A program made the translations under genes and the position numbers. The notes under the pieces were generated by a model. That model was not told the DNA's origin. It saw nothing but the letters and a program-made list of their open reading frames with translations, and did not search any database. From Branchinecta lynchi (lineage: Eukaryota; Arthropoda; Branchiopoda; Anostraca; Branchinectidae): a stretch of DNA of 64,000 bases. Below, one piece after another: positions 49,001 through 53,000 of the stretch; position 1 is the stretch's first letter; each line of letters starts with the position of its first letter. The stretch is taken from NCBI GenBank assembly GCA_023053575.1, contig JAKZAP010000010.1:11059225-11123224 (forward strand). The letters run 5' to 3'.

Positions 49001-51818
49001 TGCAGAGGAGAGCAAAGAGTCCCCAAAGAAATTTTGGAAGTATGTTTCCCAAGCAAAACCAGGCAGGCGCTCTATTCCCAACCTACTTGACATAAATGGC
49101 GTTGAAATATCAGACCCTATTCTAATGGCAAATGAATTTAACAGACAGTTTACAAGTGTGTATACAGCTGAACCAACTGGAGAACTTCCTTCCCCTCCCA
49201 CTTACAACATCCCCACAAAAATGCAGAAAATCACGGTGTCTACGACAGACGTGAGAAAGAGACTGACAAAGATTGACCCTTCAAAATCGATAGGCCCTGA
49301 TGGAATCCACCCCCGTCTCCTCAAGGAAACAGCCGAAATAGTTGCAGAACCCCTCTCCAGGATATTCCAAATCTCATTAGAACGTTCAGAAGTCCCCACT
49401 GACTGGAAAAAAGCGACTGTGATCCCAATCCACAAAAAAGAAGGACGAAACAAGGCAGAAAACTATAGGCCCATAAGTCTTACCAGTGTGGTAGCAAAGT
49501 TGATAGAGGGGATAGTGAATAGTGCCATTATGCAACACCTCGAGTTAAACAAAGTCTTGAGCGAAGGCCAGCATGGGTTTCGCCCCAACAGGTCAGTCGA
49601 CACAAATTTCCACCACACATATCATGATGTAACTGACATGTTGGACAAAAACATACCTGTCGATGTGATCCTACTTGATCAGGAGAAGGCCTTTGACAAA
49701 ATTGCCCACAGGAGACTTATGTTGAAACTCAAAGCCGTTGGAACAGAAGAGGAAACAGTCAAGTGGATTAAGGAGTTCCTTAGCGGCAGAACTCAGCGAG
49801 TCTGCATTTGGGGTAGTAACGGATGTCAAGCACTATCGGACGAAACTGCCGTCACCAGTGGTGTCCCGCAAGGAACAATCCTTGGTCCGACCCTTTACAA
49901 TATATATGTCAATGACATGTGTAAGCCTCTGAAAAACAAAAACACCCTGTATGCAGACGACACCAAGCTCTTCGGACCAGCCGACCATAGGAGTATCCAA
50001 GCGGACCTAAACCTACTCACAGCCTGGGCAGACACTTGGTTAACTAAGTTCAACGCAAAGAAGACCAAAGTCATTCATATTGGGCATAACAACCACCACA
50101 ATCAATACACCATGGATACCCCCCACGGAAGACAAGTAATCGAGAGCAGCAACTGCGAAAGGGACCTTGGTGTGCTTATCGATGCCGAGCTCAAGTTTCA
50201 CAAGCACACGCAAAACGTCGTCAGTAGTGCTAATCGAGCACTTGGAGTCATTAAGCGAACTGTAAGCAGTAGGAGTCCTAAGGTGATCAGCAAGTTATAC
50301 ACGTCGCTCGTCAGGCCGAAGCTGGAAGTTGGAGTCTCACTAGCATACCCGCAATACGAGATGGACAAACGCATTATCGAAGGTGTCCAGCGACGTGCAA
50401 CGAAAATGGTCAAAGGATTACAAAGCACCCCATACCCAGAACGACTCAAAGCCCTGAACATCCCCACAATGACCTACAGGAGAAATCGTGGTGATATGAT
50501 AGCTGTGTACAAGAATTTGAGCAGCAACATCCCACCCAACATTTTCGTGCCAAACACAGGAGGAACCACCAGGGGCCACCCAAAAAAGCTGAAGAAGAGG
50601 CCTGTACTGAAACGGCATGCACAGAACTTCTTCACAAGTAGGTCGATCAACTTGTGGAACGCGCTAGCAGATTCCACTGTTACCTGCCAAACAACAAATA
50701 GCTTCAAACAACATTTGGACAAGGAGTGGTCAGGCAAACAGTGGAGATTCAACTGGAAACCTGAACAAGTCAGCACCCATGAAGGCGTATATTAGGAGAA
50801 ATCCTATTCGCCTGCAATTGCAAATTTGCAGGTAATTTGCAGGTAATACGCTCCGACTAATCCCTCCGCCGACACGAAGGCAGCCACTGTTTCCGGATTT
50901 TACCCCGAATCCAACTGCTCGCATCCACGGTAAGAAAGCTATATGGTTTCACAAGGTTCTTAGGCAAACCATTGTCATCACGGACTGCTCTTTGAGTTCC
51001 CAGGTAGAATACACGTTCGATTCGAGTCCTTCTTGTCTCGGTCCTGTCTTCTTGTTACTGCCTTGTCACTGTTTTAAAACCGTTGTATTCAGCCTTATCA
51101 GGTGAATGAATCAAAGGACAAGCATCAGAAATAAAACGCAGTCGAGAAATCGACACGAGACAGGACCTAAACTTGCACCAAGATCATAGCCTCGTTTTTG
51201 TTGCATGCTGCAGGTCCACTTCTCGGCCGATTCCGGACTGATTCTTTCTATATCCGTTTTTGCACTGCAATGCTTCCTAGGAAGACGGCACCGCTTCCTG
51301 AGAATCACGGACTTGCTCACCGACCAAGTCCGTGCTTCCCTGCAAGGTGCTGCAGCGCTGCCGCTTCAACCAAGAAGAAAGTGAATCCAAAAACGCATAT
51401 TGTGCAAAAGCAAAGAAGTGCTGCAGCAGCGATGCGGCAGCGCTATTCCAACAAAAACGAGGCTCATATCATCTTCCACGGCTTCCTGTCTGACAGGGCA
51501 CTGACAATTGTCAGCTGACAGGACAAATAAAACGGCATTAAGCGGACAAGGCAGTTGAATTAAATGGTATTTCGCTGACAGGACAGAGACAAGGGTAAAT
51601 CGAACGCGGCTTTAGTTGTCAACGGCTTATCACCGATTACACACGGCCAAAATATAAGCTCAAAAGCTAGTTGCTCTTGACGGCCCGGAACCCCAAATTA
51701 AGAAAACTCCAATAAACTCGTAACTTCGACTTACCAATCATGATGAGCTGTTCGCACTTGTCAGTAAGGGAAGAAATTATGTGCGCTTCAAGAACCTTAG
51801 CTGCTTCTTCGACAACAA
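15593..51818 (-). CDS. ZNFX1: ZNFX1-like SF1 helicase / NF-X1 zinc-finger gene, 3' half, 14 exons
   Basis: Gene-level entry. Joined minus-strand exons: 51818-51735, 47219-46951, 44128-43985, 41161-40865, 40335-40160, 36811-36233, 32758-32667, 30925-30754, 29249-29138, 24221-23977, 22975-22844, 21414-21257, 20808-20750, 16078-15593. Total 3005 nt: two bases of a split codon, then 1000 codons and a stop. Every junction keeps frame with GT donors and AG acceptors. The domain order (UPF1-like helicase motifs II-VI, then NF-X1 Cys/His fingers, a CGH...CPxCG module and a helical tail) is that of ZNFX1, an RNA helicase linked to dsRNA sensing in vertebrates and small-RNA inheritance in worms. The length after motif II (about 1000 residues) also fits the family as I know it. 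Walker A and the N-terminus are not seen, so the model is 5'-partial. Family assignment is confident; orthology and expression are inferred. Confidence 0.88.
16211..16610. mobile_element. 400 bp MITE with TA target duplication
   Basis: Intronic. Termini TAGGACTTTCAACTTTGA and the inverse TCGAAAGTCCTA, with 35 bp imperfect TIRs including 'aattatcggc'; flanked by TA at both ends. Interior inverted 'cctattggtc/gaccaatagg' words. No ORF. Confidence 0.68.
16611..17861. other. Intronic T-rich low-complexity region and retroposon tail
   Basis: Mostly T-rich simple sequence. An inverted pair 'ttaatagcagctaaa' (17118) and 'tttagctgctattaaa' (17464) delimits one segment. At 17700-17810 lies 'gaccgttggcgtcaccgagg', ending in an A-rich tail; the same unit recurs at 52365-52480, suggesting a retroposon 3' end. 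Confidence 0.45.
17862..19228 (+). repeat. GGGATCCC-family repeat, copy e
   Basis: Full-length intronic copy from 'tttttgggatcccaaaaacg' to 'gggatcccatcgacaccttt' plus 'ggtcttgt'. It contains six or so 130 bp units, more than copy c, so unit number varies between copies. Confidence 0.82.
20338..20535. mobile_element. 198 bp MITE
   Basis: Intronic. Termini TTACCTACC and GGTAGGTAA, with a second inverted pair inside ('aatcgactaaaagaaggca' against 'tgccttcttttaatcgat'). No ORF. It lies directly beside candidate exon 13. Confidence 0.6.
20750..20808 (-). CDS. ZNFX1-like exon 13 (candidate)
   Basis: 59 bp. It reads [20 protein letters not shown] after the split codon. Evidence is phase logic only: it accepts phase 1 from exon 12 and donates phase 0 to exon 14, with a gtgcag|CT acceptor and an ATG|GTGAGC donor. 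The peptide is amphipathic-helical, which fits the tail. The polypyrimidine tract is weak. A different short exon in the same intron could serve equally well, so this is a plausible candidate, not a firm call. Confidence 0.5.
21257..21414 (-). CDS. ZNFX1: ZNFX1-like exon 12: C-terminal helical region
   Basis: 158 bp. It reads [20 protein letters not shown], then [19 protein letters not shown], ending in a basic stretch ([14 protein letters not shown]). There is no recognisable catalytic motif, and the sequence looks alpha-helical. It was placed in the gene because its first base completes an arginine codon after exon 11 and it lies in order on the same strand. The acceptor is gaactctag|G and the donor is AACG|GTAAAT, phase 1. 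I infer that it is the poorly conserved tail that follows the CPxCG module in the family. Confidence 0.72.
21562..21650. mobile_element. Short palindromic MITE, copy 2
   Basis: 'gcagtatttgctactggga' ... 'atagtagcaaatgc', a diverged copy of the element at 12655-12776. It shares the left-flanking 'ctccgagtaaggattaaagt' block in opposite order, so the family may extend beyond the palindrome. Confidence 0.55.
21860..22053 (+). repeat. LINE 3' end with (TTGATTGA) tail and poly-A
   Basis: 'ggaataaacttgattgattg' followed by about 25 A. A (TTGATTGA)n junction followed by poly-A is typical of CR1/L2-type 3' ends. No ORF remains. A second such tail, 'gaataaagattgattgattg', ends at about 22722. Confidence 0.6.
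22560..22722 (+). repeat. Second LINE 3' end, TTGATTGA tail
   Basis: 3' UTR-like AT-rich sequence ending 'aataaagattgattgattga'. Intronic, sense orientation opposite to the host gene. No coding capacity. Confidence 0.55.
22844..22975 (-). CDS. ZNFX1: ZNFX1-like exon 11: CGH...CPxCG module
   Basis: 132 bp. It reads [20 protein letters not shown], then [20 protein letters not shown]. The two Cys/His pairs (PCGHAFHV and RCPACG) separated by about 24 residues match the ZNFX1 segment FVQLxDCGHxFEV...CPxC, a RING-like zinc-binding fold placed after the NF-X1 fingers. The acceptor is ctgtttccag|G and the donor is AAGAG|GTAGGC, phase 2. Confidence 0.92.
23160..23352. mobile_element. GAGCGTGTTCCACC MITE, truncated copy
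   Basis: The right half of the element is present (gaaggttggaacgtacagcg, then ggtggaacacgctc at the end); the left half is degenerate. Same orientation as the copy at 44313-44612. Confidence 0.62.
23977..24221 (-). CDS. ZNFX1: ZNFX1-like exon 10: NF-X1 finger cluster
   Basis: 245 bp. It reads [40 protein letters not shown], then [20 protein letters not shown]. The final [16 protein letters not shown] matches the ZNFX1 signature CGHPCxGLCGExCP, here with Leu in place of the usual Gly before His. After the cysteines it runs into [16 protein letters not shown], a linker. The acceptor is catttttag|GAA and the donor is AAAAG|GTAGGG, phase 2. The preceding intron is about 4.9 kb and contains a same-strand LINE fragment. 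Confidence 0.93.
24766..25925 (-). pseudogene. 5'-truncated LINE, reverse transcriptase fragment and 3' tail
   Basis: A 320-codon ORF (25870-24908) holds RT motif B ([14 protein letters not shown], about residue 43) and motif C (YVDD, about residue 73), then the thumb ([20 protein letters not shown]) and the tail [15 protein letters not shown]. Upstream sequence to about 25925 reads FVDHKIL, just after motif A, whose catalytic Asp is lost. Downstream the UTR ends in 'gatttgatttgatttgaaa' (24766-24784). It is the best-preserved copy of a family with fragments at 11777, 34370 and 56930. It cannot make active RT. CR1/Jockey-type by motif style. Confidence 0.85.
26198..28136. mobile_element. TATGGCACTTG element, 1.9 kb copy
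   Basis: Left end 'tatggcacttgcaagaat', right end 'ctcaagtgccata'. The interior is a series of similar modules with 'ccgatcacccgttc', 'aagtttcatc', 'ccggattcccc', poly-C runs and a terminal (GACCGACC)n stretch. Short ORFs are incidental. A shorter copy is at 37277-38325, fragments at about 1360-1650 and 34870-35193. Confidence 0.68.
28731..29044. mobile_element. MITE, about 314 bp
   Basis: Termini GCCGGTTTGATACTGACGCG and the inverse cgcgtcaatgtgaaagtggc. The interior contains 'gcgtctgcgt/acgcagag' inverted words. Intronic, 94 bp from exon 9. Confidence 0.6.
29138..29249 (-). CDS. ZNFX1: ZNFX1-like exon 9: NF-X1 finger
   Basis: 112 bp. It completes the split lysine and reads [20 protein letters not shown], then [17 protein letters not shown]. 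The GLCGE.C..C pattern with the preceding CGHK is the conserved CGHxCxGLCGExCxxxC block of ZNFX1. The acceptor is caaatttag|G and the donor is ACA|GTAAGA, phase 0. In the minus-strand ORF the frame runs on past the donor for about 28 codons before a stop. Confidence 0.9.
29356..29609. mobile_element. MITE, about 254 bp, GGTCCATCCCGATG ends
   Basis: 'ggtccatcccgatg' and the inverse 'catcgggatggcc' bracket a region rich in 'agtagta/tactact' words. Intronic, 107 bp upstream of exon 9 (minus sense). Confidence 0.6.
30754..30925 (-). CDS. ZNFX1: ZNFX1-like exon 8: NF-X1 fingers
   Basis: 172 bp. It reads [20 protein letters not shown], then [20 protein letters not shown] and [16 protein letters not shown]. 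Two NF-X1-type modules are clear: [14 protein letters not shown] and PC...LVCGHK, the second completed by the next exon (C-NGLC). The acceptor used is gtttttcag|AA. The alternative AG just before the first cysteine codon breaks phase with exon 7, which decided the start. The donor is CACAA|GTAAGT, phase 2. Confidence 0.92.
31432..32450 (-). pseudogene. LINE reverse transcriptase C-terminal fragment (second family)
   Basis: The translation [20 protein letters not shown], then [16 protein letters not shown] and [12 protein letters not shown], is the RT thumb region of a CR1-like LINE. A frameshift near 31950 moves it into [17 protein letters not shown]. The 3' end reads 'aataaagataaccttgaacc' at 31435-31454 (minus). 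A copy of this 3' end alone is at 41448-41665. Truncated and frameshifted; inactive. Intronic, same strand as the host gene. Confidence 0.78.
32667..32758 (-). CDS. ZNFX1: ZNFX1-like exon 7: zinc-finger segment
   Basis: 92 bp. It reads [20 protein letters not shown], then [10 protein letters not shown]. It holds one Cys/His module, C-x(6)-C-x(5)-CGH-x(5)-C, repeating the pattern of the flanking exons. The acceptor is ctttttag|C, where the C completes a serine codon after exon 6. The donor is GCAA|GTAAGT, phase 1. It is too short for ORF detection and was found by splice-site and motif reading. An LTR-free LINE fragment (31432-32450) lies in the following intron. Confidence 0.9.
33079..33587. 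mobile_element. 509 bp element, perfect 17 bp TIR, TAA target duplication
   Basis: CCCTAGGTTCACACAGA at 33079 and its exact inverse ending at 33587, flanked by TAA (33076-33078 and 33588-33590). The 3 bp TAA duplication is the hallmark of PIF/Harbinger insertions. No transposase ORF; non-autonomous. Intronic. Confidence 0.8.
34370..34815 (+). pseudogene. LINE 3' fragment (SFVPSFV family)
   Basis: Split over frames, the translation gives [20 protein letters not shown], then [11 protein letters not shown], matching the C-terminus of the LINE at 24766-25925. It ends in an 'aattgaaattgaat' tail. A 15 C run interrupts it near 34571. Intronic. Confidence 0.72.
34870..35193. repeat. TATGGCACTTG element, 3' fragment
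   Basis: 'gggtccctgatatgcctgcc', 'tggaagtaccctaac', then 'gacagacagaccgacag' and a terminal 'caagtgccata' match the right end of the elements at 26198 and 37277. Confidence 0.6.
35203..35640 (-). repeat. GGGATCCC-family repeat, copy f (short)
   Basis: One or two 130 bp units plus the 'cccttcgagagttatcgtgc' head block, ending 'ttacgttttgtgatcc'. Minus orientation, intronic. Confidence 0.65.
35645..36071 (-). repeat. GGGATCCC-family repeat, copy g (short, diverged)
   Basis: Follows copy f head to tail. It has the 'gaaccccctcccccacccct' block and ends 'cttacgttctaggatcccaa'. The head block is partly deleted. Confidence 0.6.
36233..36811 (-). CDS. ZNFX1: ZNFX1-like exon 6: main NF-X1 zinc-finger array
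   Basis: 579 bp, the largest exon, about 193 residues with dense Cys/His spacing. Visible modules in order: [99 protein letters not shown] and [28 protein letters not shown] is a textbook NF-X1-type finger (CGHxCxxxCHxGxC). Such fingers bind zinc, and in this family they are thought to contact RNA or partner proteins. The acceptor is tctttttttag|A and the donor is ATTAG|GTAAGT. Confidence 0.93.
37277..38325. mobile_element. TATGGCACTTG element, 1.05 kb copy
   Basis: Left 'catatggcacttgcatg', right 'tatatggcacttggacag' plus 'gcaagttccgta'. Same internal modules as 26198-28136 but fewer of them. Three poly-C runs (about 37437, 37971, 38142). Confidence 0.65.
38884..39100. repeat. Inverted repeat, left arm, with TAGTAAAGTGG minisatellite
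   Basis: 'actttactactttttgacca' units followed by 'cctaagggcttttagacttc' and 'ccccgggaccttcgtacaa'. The reverse complement is at 42381-42607. Confidence 0.8.
39110..39265. repeat. GTTGCGAGAGCAACAC element terminus
   Basis: 'agcgttgcgagagcaacact' and 'gcgttgcccaggcaacgtag' in inverse order to the copy at 52920-53040. It abuts the inverted-repeat arm 38884-39100. Confidence 0.6.
39452..39866. mobile_element. 415 bp element, AGTCGCGTTTTTT TIR, ATT target duplication
   Basis: 13 bp perfect TIRs, then imperfect inverted structure built of 'gatcgactgg/ccagtcgatc' words. Flanked by ATT at 39449-39451 and 39867-39869. No ORF of known type. Confidence 0.7.
40160..40335 (-). CDS. ZNFX1: ZNFX1-like exon 5: post-helicase linker and first Cys/His cluster
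   Basis: 176 bp. It reads [20 protein letters not shown], then [12 protein letters not shown] and [18 protein letters not shown]. The IG.SLxLxCxxH opening and the GGC..xC...L.CGH.C...CH block correspond to the ZNFX1 stretch that joins the helicase to the zinc-finger array. The acceptor is ctgttttag|ATT. The donor is uncertain: I chose GAGG|GTATAT because it alone gives the phase (2) needed by the next exon. The frame is open downstream to GYICKEE, so a different donor or a small extra exon is possible. This is the weakest junction in the model. Confidence 0.82.
40865..41161 (-). CDS. ZNFX1: ZNFX1-like exon 4: helicase motifs V and VI
   Basis: 297 bp, 99 codons, phase 0 on both sides. It begins [11 protein letters not shown] and contains the motif V region [20 protein letters not shown] and the motif VI region [17 protein letters not shown] with its two arginines. 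It ends [15 protein letters not shown]. This is the most conserved part of the UPF1-like helicase core and shows the gene is not a zinc-finger-only relative. The acceptor is cattacag|ATC and the donor is GCT|GTAAGT. After the donor the reading frame runs on for 28 codons by chance before a stop. Confidence 0.95.
41448..41665 (-). repeat. LINE 3' end (second family)
   Basis: 'caaggttcaacgttatcttt' and 'cactttccgctgctgagagc' match the 3' end of the LINE at 31432-32450. No coding part. Confidence 0.68.
41909..42010. mobile_element. Short palindromic MITE, copy 3
   Basis: 'gcagtatttgctactggga' ... 'ttaatcctagtagcaaat'. Third copy of the 12655-12776 family, intronic. Confidence 0.62.
42381..42607. 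repeat. Inverted repeat, right arm, with GTAGTAAAGTGG minisatellite
   Basis: Reverse complement of 38884-39100. It ends in five to six irregular 'gtagtaaagtggtagt' units separated by 'gaaaaa' or 'caaaaa'. Confidence 0.8.
43111..43406. mobile_element. GAGCGTGTTCCACC MITE, copy 1 (296 bp)
   Basis: Ends GAGCGTGTTCCACCCTTC and ggatggaacacgctc. The interior is full of 'tagtaactattagttacta' palindromes and carries 'gtgacgtcatgcgtagtaac'. Inverted relative to 44313-44612. Confidence 0.78.
43985..44128 (-). CDS. ZNFX1: ZNFX1-like exon 3: helicase RecA2, TTYNGQL motif
   Basis: 144 bp, exactly 48 codons, phase 0 on both sides. It reads [20 protein letters not shown], then [28 protein letters not shown]. 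The segment ITI(L/I)TTYxGQL is a conserved strand-loop in RecA domain 2 of ZNFX1. The acceptor is gattttag|GAG and the donor is AAG|GTAATT. The exon lies between two inverted copies of a 300 bp MITE (43111-43406 and 44313-44612), so it could be enclosed in an RNA stem in the transcript. Confidence 0.9.
44313..44612. mobile_element. GAGCGTGTTCCACC MITE, copy 2 (300 bp, inverted)
   Basis: Same family as 43111-43406 in opposite orientation ('gcatgacgtcacgaatcctg' near the left end). The two copies enclose coding exon 43985-44128. Confidence 0.78.
44835..45048. mobile_element. Tc1/mariner-type MITE, 214 bp
   Basis: CAGTAGAGGTATGCTTATGT ... AGCATACCTCTACTG flanked by TA. Shorter relative of 6897-7332. 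A 3'-truncated copy starts at 47645 and runs to about 47810. Confidence 0.75.
45218..46385. repeat. Tandem duplication of about 592 bp containing TTTAAAGGACACC elements
   Basis: Units start at 45218 and 45810 ('caacgtcccctgaattctag'). Each holds an element with inverted ends CCTTTAAAGGACACCT (45285-45300; 45878-45893) and AGGTGTCCTTTAAGG (45723-45737; 46306-46320). A third copy of the interior is at about 930-1351. Small ORFs inside are shared by both units but match no family I recognise. Confidence 0.78.
46951..47219 (-). CDS. ZNFX1: ZNFX1-like exon 2: helicase motif III and RMRP motif
   Basis: 269 bp. It begins by completing the split glycine and reads [16 protein letters not shown], the motif III (Q-loop) signature of UPF1-like helicases. 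Then come [16 protein letters not shown], with the conserved H-R-M-R-P block, and [17 protein letters not shown]. These correspond to the start of RecA domain 2 in ZNFX1. The acceptor is cttatag|GC and the donor is AGA|GTGAGT, leaving phase 0. Translation past the donor runs into lysine- and phenylalanine-rich intron sequence and stops. The next exon (phase 0) continues the expected alignment. Confidence 0.92.
48061..48607 (+). pseudogene. LINE endonuclease domain, 5'-truncated and frameshifted
   Basis: Open from about 48061: [20 protein letters not shown], then [31 protein letters not shown] and [16 protein letters not shown], the APE-type endonuclease of CR1/L2-like LINEs (GDFN motif visible), and [15 protein letters not shown] run of eight C at 48586-48593 shifts the frame: it reads into HRKK-stop, while one frame over continues [13 protein letters not shown] (the conserved SDH motif), directly leading to the RT ORF. 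The element is therefore one indel from an open EN-RT frame, but the N-terminal EN catalytic residues upstream of 48061 are missing. Confidence 0.85.
48843..50795 (+). CDS. LINE reverse transcriptase (CR1/L2/Jockey-type), 650 codons
   Basis: Reverse transcriptase of a non-LTR retrotransposon, inserted antisense in the ZNFX1-like intron 1. Motifs: [11 protein letters not shown] (150-161), NYRPISLTS (208-215), QHGFRPNRS (243-251), motif [14 protein letters not shown] with Asp279, motif [21 protein letters not shown] (339-358), motif C YADD (370-373). The thumb has [18 protein letters not shown], and the tail is [12 protein letters not shown]. All RT catalytic aspartates are present and there is no internal stop, so the insertion looks recent. 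The true ORF continues upstream through [10 protein letters not shown] to the endonuclease segment; the first ATG here is only where the uninterrupted frame has a methionine. A 3' UTR of unclear extent follows to about 50930. Confidence 0.93.
   Translation: MSKRMRNLINRKKKAWKKLKSNDSDENKQKFKAASSQVRKTSRQIIEKYEEQIAEESKESPKKFWKYVSQAKPGRRSIPNLLDINGVEISDPILMANEFNRQFTSVYTAEPTGELPSPPTYNIPTKMQKITVSTTDVRKRLTKIDPSKSIGPDGIHPRLLKETAEIVAEPLSRIFQISLERSEVPTDWKKATVIPIHKKEGRNKAENYRPISLTSVVAKLIEGIVNSAIMQHLELNKVLSEGQHGFRPNRSVDTNFHHTYHDVTDMLDKNIPVDVILLDQEKAFDKIAHRRLMLKLKAVGTEEETVKWIKEFLSGRTQRVCIWGSNGCQALSDETAVTSGVPQGTILGPTLYNIYVNDMCKPLKNKNTLYADDTKLFGPADHRSIQADLNLLTAWADTWLTKFNAKKTKVIHIGHNNHHNQYTMDTPHGRQVIESSNCERDLGVLIDAELKFHKHTQNVVSSANRALGVIKRTVSSRSPKVISKLYTSLVRPKLEVGVSLAYPQYEMDKRIIEGVQRRATKMVKGLQSTPYPERLKALNIPTMTYRRNRGDMIAVYKNLSSNIPPNIFVPNTGGTTRGHPKKLKKRPVLKRHAQNFFTSRSINLWNALADSTVTCQTTNSFKQHLDKEWSGKQWRFNWKPEQVSTHEGVY
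51735..51818 (-). CDS. ZNFX1: ZNFX1-like exon 1 of visible set: helicase motif II
   Basis: 84 bp. The acceptor follows a pyrimidine tract (tatctttttcag, minus strand) and the donor is G|GTAAG. It reads [14 protein letters not shown], then CEQLIMI. VVEEAA is the Walker B / motif II variant (EEAA rather than DEAA) typical of the ZNFX1 group of UPF1-like SF1 helicases, and the LEAHI continuation is also family-typical. It starts with two bases of a split codon, so an upstream coding exon must exist. It ends with the first base of the glycine codon that begins GDHKQLRP in the next exon. A 4.5 kb intron holding an antisense LINE separates it from that exon. Confidence 0.9.
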
Positions 51819-51839
51819 CTGAAAAAGATAAGTAACTTT

Positions 51840-53000
51840 TGGAAAACTCTTAGATAAGTAACATTACGGTATTCATATAGAGGATTATTATATTATTTTA
51901 TTACCATACAAATCCAGATACACCTTCACTAGGAAAATCATCGCTGAACGAGTAAATGCTTTCAAGTCCTGCGACGCGCAAATTCCTCCATCATAAGACC
52001 TTTCAATACGCGGAGCACACATACGACTTCAGACAGAATTGCTCCAACTGGAAGCGCTGTCTCTAGAGCCCAACTGATCTTGCCTAAAAAGATTTATTGC
52101 CTTTTTCCCAATTTTTTTTTTTTTTTTTTTAATAATTTACTTTATTTCTTTAATAGCTTGTATTCTACATGCTAGCATTGGATCGTCATTCACGCAAATT
52201 ACAGATGACACAATTACATAAATAGACATTTCATCTGTACGTACAACTTATGAATATCATTTAAATGAATTGAAATTAAAATATTGAGTGAAACAGGTAC
52301 AAAAGATTCCAAACAACGATCAGTCGAGCCTAAAAAAAAAAAAAAAAAATATTATATGTTAGGACCGTTGGCGTCACCGAGGGAAAGTGGAAGCGTAGTC
52401 ACCTGGTCAAATCATATTGGACAGGAAGAACGGAAAAGATGCTACACGGCAATTAAAAGAATAAATAAAAAAAAAAAAAAAAATACCAAAAATAGATGTC
52501 TATAAATCGGTGTGCCGTACCGTAAACCAAGCTAGTTTCGACTGTCTTCTGCGAGTTACTCGGCCCGCACAATCAAACCTAGTAAACTCAGTATCAGTTC
52601 CCCGTCCCCAAGAATTCAGGCGAAAAGAGATCTTAGAACTAAAGAGAACCGGTTGGAACTCGTGCACAGTTGGGCGAGGGCAATTGGTGAGCAATACCCC
52701 CTCGGGCTTCTCTACCGAACCTCCGAAGAGGTGACCAGTTGGTTCTTATCTGTTCATATTCTCTAGGACCAATCGAACCAAGTCTATGAAGGTTTAGTTA
52801 AGGTCGTGTTATGTTTAGTCGTCACGGTCGGTTGCGCCACGCTACCCTACAGACAACGAGTGACGACTAAAAGCAACTCGATTGTAACCATACATGGACA
52901 AATCTCAATCTGAACTAGACCTACGTTGCCCGGGCAACGTGAAGTGTTGCGGCAACCTTTGTACGGCTTCGCCGGCTAAAGTGTTGCGAGAGCAACACTT
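51840..53000. other. Upstream of the first visible exon: no further exon found; retroposon tails
   Basis: The minus strand at 52082-51960 is open for about 40 codons (KISWALETALPVGAIL...) after an AG, but ends in a stop with no helicase resemblance. 52118-52135 is a poly-T run. 52365-52480 carries 'gaccgttggcgtcaccgagg' with an A-rich tail, the same unit as 17700-17810. Confidence 0.45.

Noticed and set aside
51960..52085. Minus-strand open frame KISWALETALPVGAILSEVV... just upstream of exon 1
   Set aside because: Ends in a stop before exon 1 and lacks helicase motifs expected at this place; likely chance.
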